64,000 bases of DNA, from positions 1 to 64,000 of the forward strand of contig JADQAV010000001.1 of the NCBI GenBank assembly GCA_019775845.1, written 5' to 3'. The position numbers and the translations under genes were made by a program. Of this stretch, positions 34,714 through 45,752 are shown in pieces. Source of the stretch: Myrmaecium sp. VS I D KN 1 (lineage: Eukaryota; Ascomycota; Dothideomycetes; Valsariales; Valsariaceae). How positions within the stretch are numbered: position 1 is the stretch's first letter; each line of letters begins with the position of its first letter. The notes under the pieces are model-generated. The model made no database searches. It was not told where the DNA came from and saw nothing but the letters and a program-made list of their open reading frames with translations.

Positions 34714-36096
34714 TCATAACGTGCCATCCAATTGCTGCAGCAAATCCTTCCGTGCCTGCAGTTCCTCCAGGATCTTCTGCGTCTCAGTGAGATGCGCCTC
34801 TCCCTCGCGCAGCTGCTCCTCCAGAAACTGCTTGGTCTCCTCCGCCGCTTCTTCCGCAGCATGAACCCAGTCCATCGCACTGGTCGCTCCTGGAGGGACA
34901 AGGGGGCTTTCGTGAGCCAGCCGGGAGATGGTCTTTTGGGTTTCTTCGGATGCTTGTGCCATCTGTTGCCGCAGGAAGGTAGTCTGTTGGAGGAGGGCCT
35001 TCTCCTCAGACGCGACCAGCAACAGGGTGGGTGCAAAGGGAATGAGATCTGCGGCTTTCAGAGCCTTGCTCGATGACTCCGTTCGACGCGAGGGTTCCGA
35101 CTTCTTCGGACTTGTCGGGGAAGTTTCCGGCTCCTTGGGGGGCGCTGTGACTTGTTTGATAGCCACCATGAAAGCCTGTCTCGAGGCCGCATACTCTTCG
35201 TAGAGGTCCTTGATCTTCCGCTCGTACATCTGCGGGGACTCCTGGTCTTCTGGCTCGTTCTCTTCATCTGCTCCTTGTTCTTCACCCGCAATCTCGCTCT
35301 CGCCCTCCGTGATCCGGGCCAGTTGCCCTTCAACCCACTCCACCAAGCGGTCTCTCGCACATCGCAACGCATACACCTGCGCCTCAAGATCCCCCTTTTC
35401 GCCCTGAGCCTCCCACTTCCCTGCGCTAGCCTTCATCTCCAGCATGCCCTGCCTCGCCTCCAGCACCTCCTTCTTCAGCCGAAACAGCAACTCCTCCGTC
35501 TCCTCCTCGCCCGACCCCGGCGCCCCATTCCCCAACGTCACCACCGTCGGCGGCGCCGGCGCGTCGCCCAGCGTGCGCCGCAACAGCTCCTGCACGTCCG
35601 TCTCCGCCAGGTTCGGCTGGACGTTGACGATCCGCTCCAGCGCGGCGTGGATCGTCCGAAGCTTCTGCAGCTTCTTCCGCTGCCGCAGCAGCGCCACGTA
35701 CGTCCGGGATGCCTCCTCCCTTTTCGCGGGCGCGGAATCCGGGTCGGAGTCAGAGGGGGTTGCATACGTTCTTTCGAGGTGCGCCCGGCGCAGCTCTCCC
35801 AGCTCTTCTTTGAGGGCCGCGCACTGCTCCCGCGCGGCGATGTTGGCCTGTAACGCTTCCAGGTAGCGGCGCCGCAGCCCCGTCATCTCCGGAGGAATGC
35901 GGTTGACCCGTACATTCTCCGGCGGGCATGTGAGAGTGAGGTGGGTGGTTTCTGCCGAGTCGTTGTCCACGACCCGGATCTGAGACGCCAGGTGAGAGGT
36001 GAGATGCTGACGGATGCGAAGGGCTTCTTGACGAGTCTTGATGTAAGGTGCCAGAGCTTGTTCCACTTCCGGAAGGGGACATGGAAGCCTGTCCAT
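34714..36096 (-). CDS. Uncharacterised coiled-coil protein, 460 aa
   Basis: Intronless, 460 aa, no recognised family. The protein is almost wholly helical and charged, with coiled-coil stretches at about residues 70-110 (RRRYLEALQANIAAREQ), 120-250 and 375-460 (AEEAAEETKQFLEEQLREGE). Two acidic or Ser-rich breaks separate them (TPSDSDPDSAP; GEEQGADEENEPEDQESPQ). The end is LQQLDGTL. There is no membrane segment, signal peptide or enzymatic motif. This alternation is typical of cytoskeletal, kinetochore or spindle-pole structural proteins, but nothing in the sequence identifies which. It is tandem with the 1375-aa coiled-coil gene upstream (628 bp gap). Confidence 0.8.
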   Translation of the reverse strand: MDRLPCPLPEVEQALAPYIKTRQEALRIRQHLTSHLASQIRVVDNDSAETTHLTLTCPPENVRVNRIPPEMTGLRRRYLEALQANIAAREQCAALKEELGELRRAHLERTYATPSDSDPDSAPAKREEASRTYVALLRQRKKLQKLRTIHAALERIVNVQPNLAETDVQELLRRTLGDAPAPPTVVTLGNGAPGSGEEETEELLFRLKKEVLEARQGMLEMKASAGKWEAQGEKGDLEAQVYALRCARDRLVEWVEGQLARITEGESEIAGEEQGADEENEPEDQESPQMYERKIKDLYEEYAASRQAFMVAIKQVTAPPKEPETSPTSPKKSEPSRRTESSSKALKAADLIPFAPTLLLVASEEKALLQQTTFLRQQMAQASEETQKTISRLAHESPLVPPGATSAMDWVHAAEEAAEETKQFLEEQLREGEAHLTETQKILEELQARKDLLQQLDGTL

Positions 36097-36724
36097 CTTC
36101 TTTTCTTCTGGCTACAGGCCTTCTCTATCGTGGTGGTATATGAGCGATTGCGGGTGGTGTTCGAGAGTTGTTTGGGTATCTCCACATGCGTACGAAAGAC
36201 GGCCCCTGCTCTCGTTGGTCGGGAAACTTCAAGCGAATCAACGGTTAGCATCCCAGCCTGAGAACGCGAGGCTGAGCTTGGGATGTCTACACAGCTACTT
36301 AGCTAGACAACAAGATAGGCAATATGTCTCTATATTGAATAACAACATGGTCTGCTCATATCACCGCCATAGATTAAATCTTCATAATACATATCGTACC
36401 AATTATACCCCATGTCCTGCATCATATCGTCTCAAGCAACTCCAACATTTCAACAAGAGAAAGATTAATAAATAAATATACATTAAAAAGCAACATAAGA
36501 ATCGAAGCGATGGTCCAGTGGCATCATCATCTTAACGTAACTCGTTCCAGGAAGGAACTAAAAGAGAATAATAAGACAAGAGAAAAATAATAAAAAGGCT
36601 CGTCAGTGTTTCCATCATACCAAGATACCAGATCGGGATCCACCAACGCCTTACAAAATGCTCGGATAGCAATACTCGCGCCACAAAGCTATTAAAACAG
36701 AACGAAGTGCAGACGACGCCAACC
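36097..36724. other. AT-rich intergenic region
   Basis: This holds the 3' region of the 1375-aa gene and the promoter of the 460-aa gene, both on the minus strand. It is notably AT-rich around 36300-36600. No gene was recognised. Confidence 0.5.
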
Positions 36725-39700
36725 TTAGACGCTGACATCTATGTCCAGCTTCCCGGTCCCGGAATCTCGCCTCTCCATCTTAACGCCGCCTTGTCGCAGG
36801 GCAGGCGCGTATAAGCCTTTGAGGGCGGCGCTGCGGTGGTCCGTCCCGAATCGGCTCTCCCGGCTGCTCCGGCTGTTCAGAGTGTGGCCGCTGGTGCTCC
36901 GAGCCACGCTCTCGCTTCGATGTACGGATTTTCGGGCGCTGGAACGGCGACGGCTGATCCGCACGCTCTTCTGGCTGTCAATCTCATCCGTCGCAGCAAA
37001 CAGCGGTGATGGAGGCGACGTTCTGGAAGTACTCCGGGTGCGGCTAGACGAAGACGGCCTGCGCTCGCTGGAAAGGCTGTCACGCTTCGTCATGTGAGCC
37101 TGCGTCGGGGAGTTGGAAGCCGAGTTGGCCACTTCTTCGAACTTTTGCACCATTTCCGATACGGAGCTCTGAGGGATTGGCATGACGGGAGCGTCGATGT
37201 CGGCAGCAGCGAAGTCTGCTTCCTGCTCCGCGGTCGAGCCTCCGTTCACGCGGATCTCGCCCCTTCTGGCTTTCAAGGCAGGCACGTCATTGTACAGCGC
37301 GAGACCAGAGCTGTACACGCAGCCCTTGTCGCCGATCTCTTTCTCGGTGATCTGAAAACTCTCATGGATCTCCTCGCGTTCGATAACAGGGAACAATCGG
37401 AGGAGGACTTTGGCACCGGGTGTGGGAGTCTCGCCCGAGATGGAATCGGGGTCGAAGTTGTAAGCTGGCCAAAAGCCCTTTGCACGGCCCTCGGCGTCCT
37501 CTTCGTCCGCAGGCGGTAGCTTCGCGGTGATCATCTCCCTCTCAAGTCGAGCGAATCTCCATGTCTCTGCAGCGAGCTTGACGATCCGGCGCACTGCGAC
37601 ACGGATGGCTTCCTCCTCGGTCGGATCGGCAAAGTGTCGAATGATGCTAACGATTTCATCCACGACAGCACCGGCAGCGGCGTTGATGCGTTGCTTGGCA
37701 CCAGCGCTGGTGAAAGCCGCTACTAAGGTGTGTTGACGCCAGATGGCTTCCCTGCGTGTGCTCTTGCCGCGGAGTTGGTTGCTCATGCTCGAGAACAGAC
37801 CATCAGCCTTGTCATATCTGCGACCTAGGCTGAAAAGGAAAGGGGTGAAGACGCGGAAGGTGAGGATATTGGAAACGGTGTGGGCAATGTAGGCGCTGCG
37901 CAGCTGACGGGCAGAAGGAGTGTCGCCGAGGAATGACGGGAGGCTGGAGGGGATGCGATCAAGGATGTCAGTGGGAGGAGTGACGGGTAGGTGAGTAAAG
38001 TGTGTGGTGGAGAGGTCGAGTATCTGCTTGCAGAGTTGACCGAAGGCGTCTGTGCTACAGGCGGCGATGAAGTCAGCGAACGAGCCTAGGAAGAGAAGAA
38101 GGAGAAGGAAAGGCACGAGCATGACATGACATGACATGGAAACAACAAGGAGATCAATTTGCATTCTAAAGACAGTTTTGCATTATACCAGAAGGCCCTT
38201 GATTATGTATCCTATCCCCAACACCTGGAGAAGACTTTTGTGTCGCCGTGAAATAGCATTAAGTATAAGGCTCTCCAGTCATGTCATGTCATGTCTTGCC
38301 GGATCTCGTGAAGTCGTCATGTCGTAAGGTAGCATGCAGTAGGCCATCATGCCGTCATGCCTCCATGTTCACGTACATGTGCATACTCATGCTCATGCTC
38401 AAGCTCGTGCCAGTCGGACTGAGGTGCAGGCGGTCGGTACTTACTAATATGCGTCGCCCTTGCTCTTCAGATCCGTCGTCTCGCCGAAGCACTCCACCAT
38501 CTTCTGCAGACGAGCCTTCTCGCTGCCCAGGTTGTCCGCCACGTCTCTCATCTCCTTCACCATCCGCTCGAGGTGGCCCTTGTCCTCCTCCCAGCCCCGC
38601 CGCAGCATGTCGTTCTCCTTGAGGAGCGCCTCCCGCTCCGTTTCCGCCTTCTTGGTGAGGTCGGCGTGCAGCAGCGCGTACGTGCGTTCCAGGTCCTCTT
38701 TCTCCTTTTTGTGTTGAGAAGTGAGCAGGTCGCGTTGCTCTTCGTAACCATTGTTCAAGCTCTCCCGCTCTTCCTCCCAGTTCTTGATCAGGTTCTCGCG
38801 CTCATTGCTCCACAGCTCTCGACTTTCGCGTTCCTTCCTAAGTGCTTCCTCAAGGTCCTTCTGCGAGCTGCTAAGCTTGGCTTCAAGCTCCTTTCGGATG
38901 CTCTCGAAGTTGGCCTCCATATCCCTCTTCTGGCGTTGGAAGTTGCTACGCATGCTCTCCTTCTCCTTGATAAATTCCTCGGATTGCTGTGCCTTTTGAC
39001 CATCGAACGCATCTTGGTGCTCCTTGAGCTGCCTGTCGAATTCGGTAGCGAGGGCGACCTTCTCAGCCTCGAAACCTTCGTTGGCTTTGACCTTCCATTC
39101 GTCGAAATCCCTGACCAGCCGCTCTTTCTCTTCGGCCGTATTCTTCTCCAACTCAACCTTCTCCTTCTCAAGCTCAACGGTCTGCGCCTCCAGAGAAGCC
39201 TTAACCTCTTCCATATTTTTCCTGCTGGTCTCGGCCTCGGTGATGCGCTCCTGGAGCTCCTTTTGCTTATCTTCCAGGTTGCCAATCTCCAATCGCAGCT
39301 TGTTAGTCTCAGAAGAGTACTTGTCCTTGGAGGTCTCGAGTTGCTTGGTAAGGTTGTCGATATAGTCCTCCTTACGCTTAAGCATTTCCTGCTGCTGGGC
39401 CTCAGCCTTGCGGAGCAGCTCCTCCCGAACGCTGATTTCTGACCGGGTCTGGTTGTACTTGCTCAGGAGGTTGTGCAAATCCGGGATGGCGGAAGAAACA
39501 CGGGACAACAGGTCGCCGGGATCATCCTCGGCTTCCATGCCCCCATTCTTCTGCAGCAGCCCAGAAAAGTCTGAGCTCCCCATTGAAAGTTGGCGTGATC
39601 CTGTGACCGAAGGGGACGGGTAAGCAGCGTATTGAGGGGGGTACCCGGGATACTGAGGCTGGTAGTGAGGCGACATGTAAGGAGGCCCCGGCGGGTAACC

Positions 39701-41242
39701 GTTGTATCCCGCGTAGGAAGCCGGTGGCGGTGGGACGCCGTAGCCGCGGTGAGGATAACCCGAGATGGGTGGCGGCGAGTGGAAGTCAGCGGGAGGCGGC
39801 GGCTGGAAAATACCAGGAGATTGAGGTCGGGAGCTGTGGAAGGGAGGCAAGCTTGGTAAGTTCGGCAGATTTGGCATCTGCGCGACAGACATTGGAGATC
39901 TGCTGAAGACCGAGGGGGTCCTTGCTCCTTTCTTAATGCTCTCCGCTGGCGCACCTACAGGAGGCGAGGGCGCCGCGGGTAGTGAACTGTCCGCCATGGT
40001 TGCTGGTGCCCTTGGCGGAGCTGCAGGACTCGTGAGGGCACTCTCGAAGGCGGTGCCCTTTTCTGTTTCTGCTCTCGACGGGGCACGGGATCGACTTTGC
40101 GCTCCCACAGACGGCACTGTTGGGGCTTGGGTAGGGGTTGCGTCGGCTTCGGTGTGAGCTCTCTCCGTAGAAGGCTCTTCAACTGGAGCAGCCTCGATGG
40201 GAGCCGGCTCTTCGACTGGGGTGGTCTCGGCAGGCTCTTTGGAAGTCGGAGTCGCTTCCCTGATAGGTTGCTCCACAGGAGCTTCTTCAACCGGTGTCGG
40301 TTCAGCAGCAGGTTCTTCGGCCGGAGGTGTCTCAGCAGACGGTTCCTTAATGTGAACTACCTCAGCAGATGCCTCCTCGACAGGGGCGTCCGCAACAGGT
40401 GCCTCAGGTTCTGTAGCAGAGGCTTCTTTAGTAGCTGTCTCTTCCACGGGTGGGACCTCTGCAGTCGTTTTCTCAGCTGGTGTCGTATCAGCAGGCGCTT
40501 CCTCAGCAGGCGCAGCCTCTACGGCAGCCTTCTCAGCAGAAACTTCCCCAGCAGGGGTTTCTTCAGAGGGACCTCCTTCGACAGGAGCTGCTTCGAAAGG
40601 CGCGTCTTCAACAGGGGGCTTCTCGTCCACTGCGGAGTCGGCGGGCGGCTCGGTCTCGGCAGCGGGGGCCTCTTCGGGTTTTTCAGCAGGCTGAGCCTCT
40701 GTCGCAGGCTCCACCTCCGGCGTGGCTGTCTCCTGCTGTTCCGGCTCTGCTGTCTCTTCTGATTTGGATTCCCCTTCGGCAGATTCTGGTCTGTGCTGTT
40801 CTTCTGCTTCCTTGAAGTCTTCTTCTGCCTCCTTGAACTCGTCTTCCTGCGCTTCTTCCGTAGGCTGAGGCGCCGACGATTCTTTAGCCTCGGCAGCAGC
40901 GTCTGTTGTCGAGTCCAAAGGACCAGTAATTTCTTCGCTGGCTGGTGCGTCCTCTAGCTGAGCGGGGTCCGCACTGGCAGGTTCTGCAGACTGGCCCTCC
41001 TCGCCAGGATCAGCAGTGGATTCCTGTGCGTTGGCGGCGGATAGCTCCTCGAGTACGGCGGGATCGGATGGGTTGTGAGTGGCGCTTAAGGCCGGGGATG
41101 GCGGGACGGTGGGTGGTTGTGTGGAGGGGTTTTCGGGGTCAACCGTGTTGCTCTCTTGGCTCATAGATGGACTATCTGGAGGCGTGGCCTCAGTTACTGG
41201 CTTGGCTCCTCTCTTGCCGCCCTTGGATTTCTTCTTCGCCAT
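36725..41242 (-). CDS. Large acidic-repeat and coiled-coil scaffold protein, 1375 aa
   Basis: Two exons, 41242-38445 and 38054-36725 (4128 nt), joined by a 390-nt intron. The junction gives SKGDAYYTDAFGQL, continuous with the conserved C-terminal helical domain. Order of regions: Lys-rich start; acidic low-complexity repeats of the type PAEEAPAE/PVEE (about residues 60-390); a Pro/Tyr/Gly-rich stretch (465-548); a long coiled coil (about 588-930, KELQERITEAE..., EKVELEKNTAEEKERL); a conserved helical domain (about 935-1150, with SLGRRYDKAD and RRIVKLAAETWRFARLEREM); and a Ser/Arg-rich tail. No enzymatic motif is present. Proteins of this layout are widespread in filamentous ascomycetes and unstudied as far as I know. 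A cortical, septal or trafficking scaffold is inference. Open frames in each exon could be mistaken for two separate genes. Confidence 0.85.
38112..38411 (-). repeat. Nested inverted repeats inside the 390-nt intron
   Basis: The outer arms GGCACGAGC (38112-38120) and GCTCGTGCC (38403-38411) are exact complements. The inner arms are 16 bp of (CATGA)n at 38120-38138 and (GTCAT)n at 38278-38295. In the pre-mRNA they would fold the middle of the intron into a stem. The donor would then lie 33 nt from the stem and the acceptor 57 nt from it. Confidence 0.75.
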
Positions 41243-43070
41243 CAGGCCGCGGTGTTCGAGGGGATTAAATGGAAGTGGTCAAATTGCGGGGCTGATTGTT
41301 GGGGAACTATCAACGAGCGTAAGTCACAACGAAGTGACGGCGATTCCGTGGTGTTCGACTCGGTGATGGTTTGCTTGCGTGGCAGCATAGAGAGTGGTCC
41401 TCGATATTTAAGCACAGGCGCTCGCAGCGGGACTAGGAATGCGGACTGTAGTGGAACGGGCAAATTGAAAGGCTGGAGGCGAGATTGAAGCACACCGGGC
41501 CAATGGGGTAGTGCCAGAATACCGCGCCTCAGCTCCCAAATTAAGCCAGACGAGGCAAGTCCCATGTGTCCCAATAGGAACGACGACCCAGGAGTGACAT
41601 GAGGCTAGGAATGGTTGAAAAAGGAAGGGGAAAGGCAACCACAGCGACGGTGCTACAGATGTCAATCGACCACTTGCTGCCTCGTCTGGGGGAGATTAGC
41701 TAACGAGCAGCTTGCTGGGGGGGTCGATCGGGGCGACCGGCGGGCTGGGAACAACGCGTGGGACGCCAGGTGAGTGGGCTTTCTTCTCCCAAATGCGCTG
41801 GACATGACTGGATGAACGGTGGGAGTGGCGCAGCTTCTCCATACCGGAAGGAGAGAATGTGACGGAGAAACGAGAGAAAATGATAGGGGCTGCATTAGCC
41901 CAAGCAACGGCTCACACACAGGCCTGTGAGAGCTATTGCTCCATCCCGGCCGAGGACAAAGAACAATGGATGGTAGACAGTCGTACATAGGTCGGCAGGT
42001 GATGGGCCTCATCTCATCGGGTAGCGAGATGTAGCGAGAAGTTCCAAGCGTCAGGCCGGCCAGAGGGTGAGGGAGCGAGCGTGCATCTCATCAGCGTTGG
42101 CCGGGGGCGAGGGCGGCCTTGTGGGCGATCAAGCCCGTCATGCTCATCCTCGACTGCGTGGAGCGGCGCGGTTGGTCGGAGCGGGTAGGGCCGCCGGGAC
42201 GGGGGGGAAGGAGGCTTGAGCAGGTTTGGGCCGCAGACTGCAGCGTGCTCTTGGTCCGCCTTCGCTGTCAATGTACAGCTGTTCAACCACCCCGTCCCGC
42301 CCACTCGACAGCTTTGCAGGACTCCGCCAGAGCCGCGCGGTATAGTCGTTGGAGGAGCTTTTGGATGCTGGCATGAACCCAGGCATGGGACCCAGGATGA
42401 TTCGCACACTTCGCTGGCCACCGCAAAAGGCTGACCGGACTGCAGAAATATGAGGCTGGGGAGTTTCCGGATCGCGGTGGGAGACGGGGAGGCGAGATGC
42501 GATAATGCCAGGCCATGCGCAGAGTCCGAGGATGGATTCACTCACGTCCTTCTGTTTGAGCCCATGAGCATGCTGGCTGGTGATGCCGGTTGCTCACTTC
42601 GTCCGCACCTACAGATGTACTCTGTTTCGCGTACGTCCATTGTATGCAGCCGGCCTCACAGGTGCTGTTGTGGTTGTGGATGAGGAGAGTGGTTGGTCGA
42701 GGGAACGGCAATGACGATGTCGGTGCAACCCATTCTCGGTCTCCTTTGGCGCCTGATGTGGATGCCTGATGCCTGATGCCTGATGACGGACCGGACATCT
42801 ACTAGTATCTGCGGGCAGCTCATCCTCGTCGTCACGTGATATCCCGTCAAGATCGCCTGCCTACTAGCTCGTCGGCGGCCGCGATTGAAACCAGACCTCA
42901 CCAAGCTGCCAGAGTGCAGGACGCACCTACGCACCCCACCACCACCTCCGCCAGTTGTAATGTCCGGAAGCTATCCGCGCTGTCAGCCAACGCCACTTGC
43001 GGTCGTCGCGCCAGCCTGCCAGCGCGGATGATGCCTCCTGGATCGCTGTTGCTGCTTACTGACCGGCGGC
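41243..43070. other. 1.8-kb divergent intergenic region
   Basis: This lies between the 1375-aa gene (-) and RAD17 (+). A short tandem repeat GCCTGAT x3 occurs near 42763-42785. Open frames on either strand (up to 175 codons) look non-coding. No other feature was recognised. Confidence 0.5.
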
Positions 43071-45752
43071 ATGGGGAGGCCCCAAGCCACCCGAAGGAAG
43101 GTGATCGTCTCATCGTCCGATGATGAAGCAGTCAACCCTCACAGCCATCATGATATCCCTCCCTCTCCACAGCCTACCCAATCGCGTCGTTTGAGGCCGA
43201 GAGTTCCAGCAAAGACAGGAACTACTGCAGCCGAGGGTTCCAAGTCAGGACCGAGGCGATCGGCGAAGGCCAGCCCTGATGCTCTGAGTTCACCACCTCC
43301 CTCATCGTCCTCTCGCAGACCCACAGGGCCTTCACAGCCTGCCAAAACTCGACCTCAGCCCAAACTGAAGGAGAAACCCATCTTCTCGTTTTTCAATGCC
43401 GCAACGCAGCGCCAGCAGGCGCAGCCGGCGACGAGCACGGCGGCGAAGCGAGCCCCGCCGGCAGAGGACGTCGAGGAAGATTTCATAGAGGATGATTCGC
43501 TGGATGATGAGGACATGCTTCAGGCATCGCAAGCGAAGAATGCAAGTGTGACGGCCTTTCCGTCGAGGAAAAGGGTTCGCGACAAGTTTGATACTGGCCC
43601 GGGGGACGCGGACGGATTGCTGGGTGCGTCACAAAAATTTCTCAAGACCGCACAAGGTGCACGACTACCTGCACGTCCGACAGACTCCCACGGAGACAAG
43701 ACGGAGGATCAGAGACCATGGACTGAGCAGTTTGCTCCGGTTAGCCTAGACGAGCTTGCAGTACACAAAAGGAAAGTAGCTGACGTGCGCGGCTGGCTCG
43801 ATGAGGTGTTCAGCGGGCGATCCCGTCAAAGGGCCTTGATACTCAAGGGCGCGGCAGGAAGCGGAAAGACCACGACGGTCAACCTCCTCTCACGAGCTAT
43901 GGGCTTCCATCTCAAGGAGTGGAGGAATCCGACGGACGTAGGTTACACGTCGGAAGGGTTCGTGTCCCTGACGGCCCAGTTCGAAGACTTCCTAGGGAGA
44001 ACCGGCAAGTTTGGAAGCCTGGAATTTGTTGAGGCAGCTCGCAGTCAAGACGAATTTAAAGAATCCAATACCTCTTCCAGCGTCAGGCAAGCCATTCTGG
44101 TCGAGGAGTTCCCCGTTACGGTCGTGCGGTCATCAGCTGCCCTCAGCTCGTTCAGGTCAACGCTCTTGCAATTCCTCGCTGCTAATATGCCCTCCCTGAA
44201 TCATGCCTTTGCCAGCGGTAAAGGTTCTGTTCCGCCCGCAACACCGTTAATCATAGTCATATCTGAAACCCTTCTATCCACCAACACCGCATCAATGGAC
44301 AGCTTCACAGCACATAAACTTCTAGGACACGAAATTCTGAACCATCCCGGTGTTGCCGTCATCGAGTTCAATCCGATCGCGCCAACCTTCCTCTCCAAGG
44401 CGTTGGAGCTCGTCGTCGCGAAAGAGTCGAAAAGCTCGGGCAGGAGGACAGCGCCTGGGCCACAGGTGATTAAACGCCTCGCCGAGATTGGCGATGTACG
44501 CAGTGCCGTCTCCTCCTTGGAGTTTATGTGTCTCCGTGGTGATAAGGATGGCGGTTGGGGGGGCAAGGTCCTCCCCACCAAATCCAAGATTACCGGAAGT
44601 AAACAGCTGACAAAGACGGAGCAAGAGTCCCTCGAGCTGGTCACTCAACGGGAGAGTGCTCTGGGCATATTCCACGCCGTCGGGAAAGTTGTGTACAACA
44701 AGCGAGCGGATCCACCGCCTGAAACAGTCGTCCCTCAGCCCCCGGAAGACTACCCACACCACCAGAGACCTGCAGTATCCGAAGTAGATGTAGACAGCCT
44801 GCTCGATGAACTAGGAACGGACATCCAGGTTTACGTCGCTGCGCTGCATGAGAACTACATCTTATCATGCTGCGCGGCCAGTACCGAGGCCACCTTGGAC
44901 TCGGTGAACGGCTGCATCGACGCGCTCTCCGAAGCGGACCTACTTTCATCGGATCGCTTCGACTCTTCCCGCCGGCGAGTGTTCCAAGGCTCGAGCATCG
45001 ACACGCTGCGTCAGGACGAGATGTGCTTCCACGTCGGCACCAGAGGCCTACTGTTCAACCTCCCTCATCCGGTCAAGCGGATCGCCCCTCCCACGGTCGT
45101 CTCTCATGGCAAAACGAGACCAGGAGGGAAGCAGGATGCGCACAAGATGTACTACCCAACATCGCTGAAGCTGTGGCGACAACGGGAGGAAGTCGAGGGC
45201 ACCATCGACTTGTGGGTCTCGCGGGCCCAAACCGGTCAGCTTCCCGGACCCCTGACCGCGCGGACGCAACGAACCGATCAGAGGACCGACGGCGTCGACT
45301 CTTGGAGGCGATCAGCCGGACCCGACGATAACGGCGGTGCCGCCATGCCCTTACTGACGGGCGGTCACTCAGCCCGTCGCGAGATGCTCCTAGAGCGACT
45401 GCCGTACATGTCCCTCATCCACCGGGGCACCCTCGCACGCACCGCGCCCCAGGTCCTCCACGAGCTGGAGACGGTGACGCAGTTCGGCGGGATCGGCGGG
45501 CTGAGCAACGATCTGCCGGATGACGACGACGATGATGATGATGATGCCGCCGTCGCCGGCGGAGGGGCGGGACGCGTTGCGCTGCCGCATAACCCGGCTG
45601 CGGTGCGGTTCAAGCCGGTTCATGGGACCCAGGCGCTCGGAGGGGAGCAGCAGCAGCAGCAGCAAGCGGCGTTTGGAGGCGCGTTACCTGAGCTGGCTGA
45701 AGTTGCGGATGTGGCCAAGCTGGTGCTGAGTGATGATGATATTGAGGATTAG
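43071..45752 (+). CDS. RAD17: DNA-damage checkpoint clamp loader RAD17 (budding yeast Rad24)
   Basis: Intronless, 893 aa. RAD17 replaces Rfc1 in an RFC-like complex that loads the 9-1-1 clamp at 5' recessed junctions and starts ATR/Mec1 signalling. The N-terminus is disordered and acidic/Ser-rich (VIVSSSDDEA). The conserved entry WTEQFAPVSLDELAVHKRKVADVRGWL leads into Walker A GAAGSGKTT at residues 260-268. Box-like segments ILVEEFPVT (Walker B region), LIIVISET and IEFNPIAPTFLSKAL follow. The C-terminal half is helical, with poly-Asp and poly-Gln runs near the end, and the protein finishes with the acidic LSDDDIED. An IFSFFNA motif at residue 104 resembles a PCNA/clamp-binding box. The length is larger than human RAD17 (about 680 aa), mainly through disordered insertions. 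Confidence 0.93.
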   Translation: MGRPQATRRKVIVSSSDDEAVNPHSHHDIPPSPQPTQSRRLRPRVPAKTGTTAAEGSKSGPRRSAKASPDALSSPPPSSSSRRPTGPSQPAKTRPQPKLKEKPIFSFFNAATQRQQAQPATSTAAKRAPPAEDVEEDFIEDDSLDDEDMLQASQAKNASVTAFPSRKRVRDKFDTGPGDADGLLGASQKFLKTAQGARLPARPTDSHGDKTEDQRPWTEQFAPVSLDELAVHKRKVADVRGWLDEVFSGRSRQRALILKGAAGSGKTTTVNLLSRAMGFHLKEWRNPTDVGYTSEGFVSLTAQFEDFLGRTGKFGSLEFVEAARSQDEFKESNTSSSVRQAILVEEFPVTVVRSSAALSSFRSTLLQFLAANMPSLNHAFASGKGSVPPATPLIIVISETLLSTNTASMDSFTAHKLLGHEILNHPGVAVIEFNPIAPTFLSKALELVVAKESKSSGRRTAPGPQVIKRLAEIGDVRSAVSSLEFMCLRGDKDGGWGGKVLPTKSKITGSKQLTKTEQESLELVTQRESALGIFHAVGKVVYNKRADPPPETVVPQPPEDYPHHQRPAVSEVDVDSLLDELGTDIQVYVAALHENYILSCCAASTEATLDSVNGCIDALSEADLLSSDRFDSSRRRVFQGSSIDTLRQDEMCFHVGTRGLLFNLPHPVKRIAPPTVVSHGKTRPGGKQDAHKMYYPTSLKLWRQREEVEGTIDLWVSRAQTGQLPGPLTARTQRTDQRTDGVDSWRRSAGPDDNGGAAMPLLTGGHSARREMLLERLPYMSLIHRGTLARTAPQVLHELETVTQFGGIGGLSNDLPDDDDDDDDDAAVAGGGAGRVALPHNPAAVRFKPVHGTQALGGEQQQQQQAAFGGALPELAEVADVAKLVLSDDDIED

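Noticed and set aside
42014-42541. 175-codon minus-strand frame upstream of RAD17
   Set aside because: It lies in a divergent promoter region, its composition is random, and it overlaps equally long frames on both strands.
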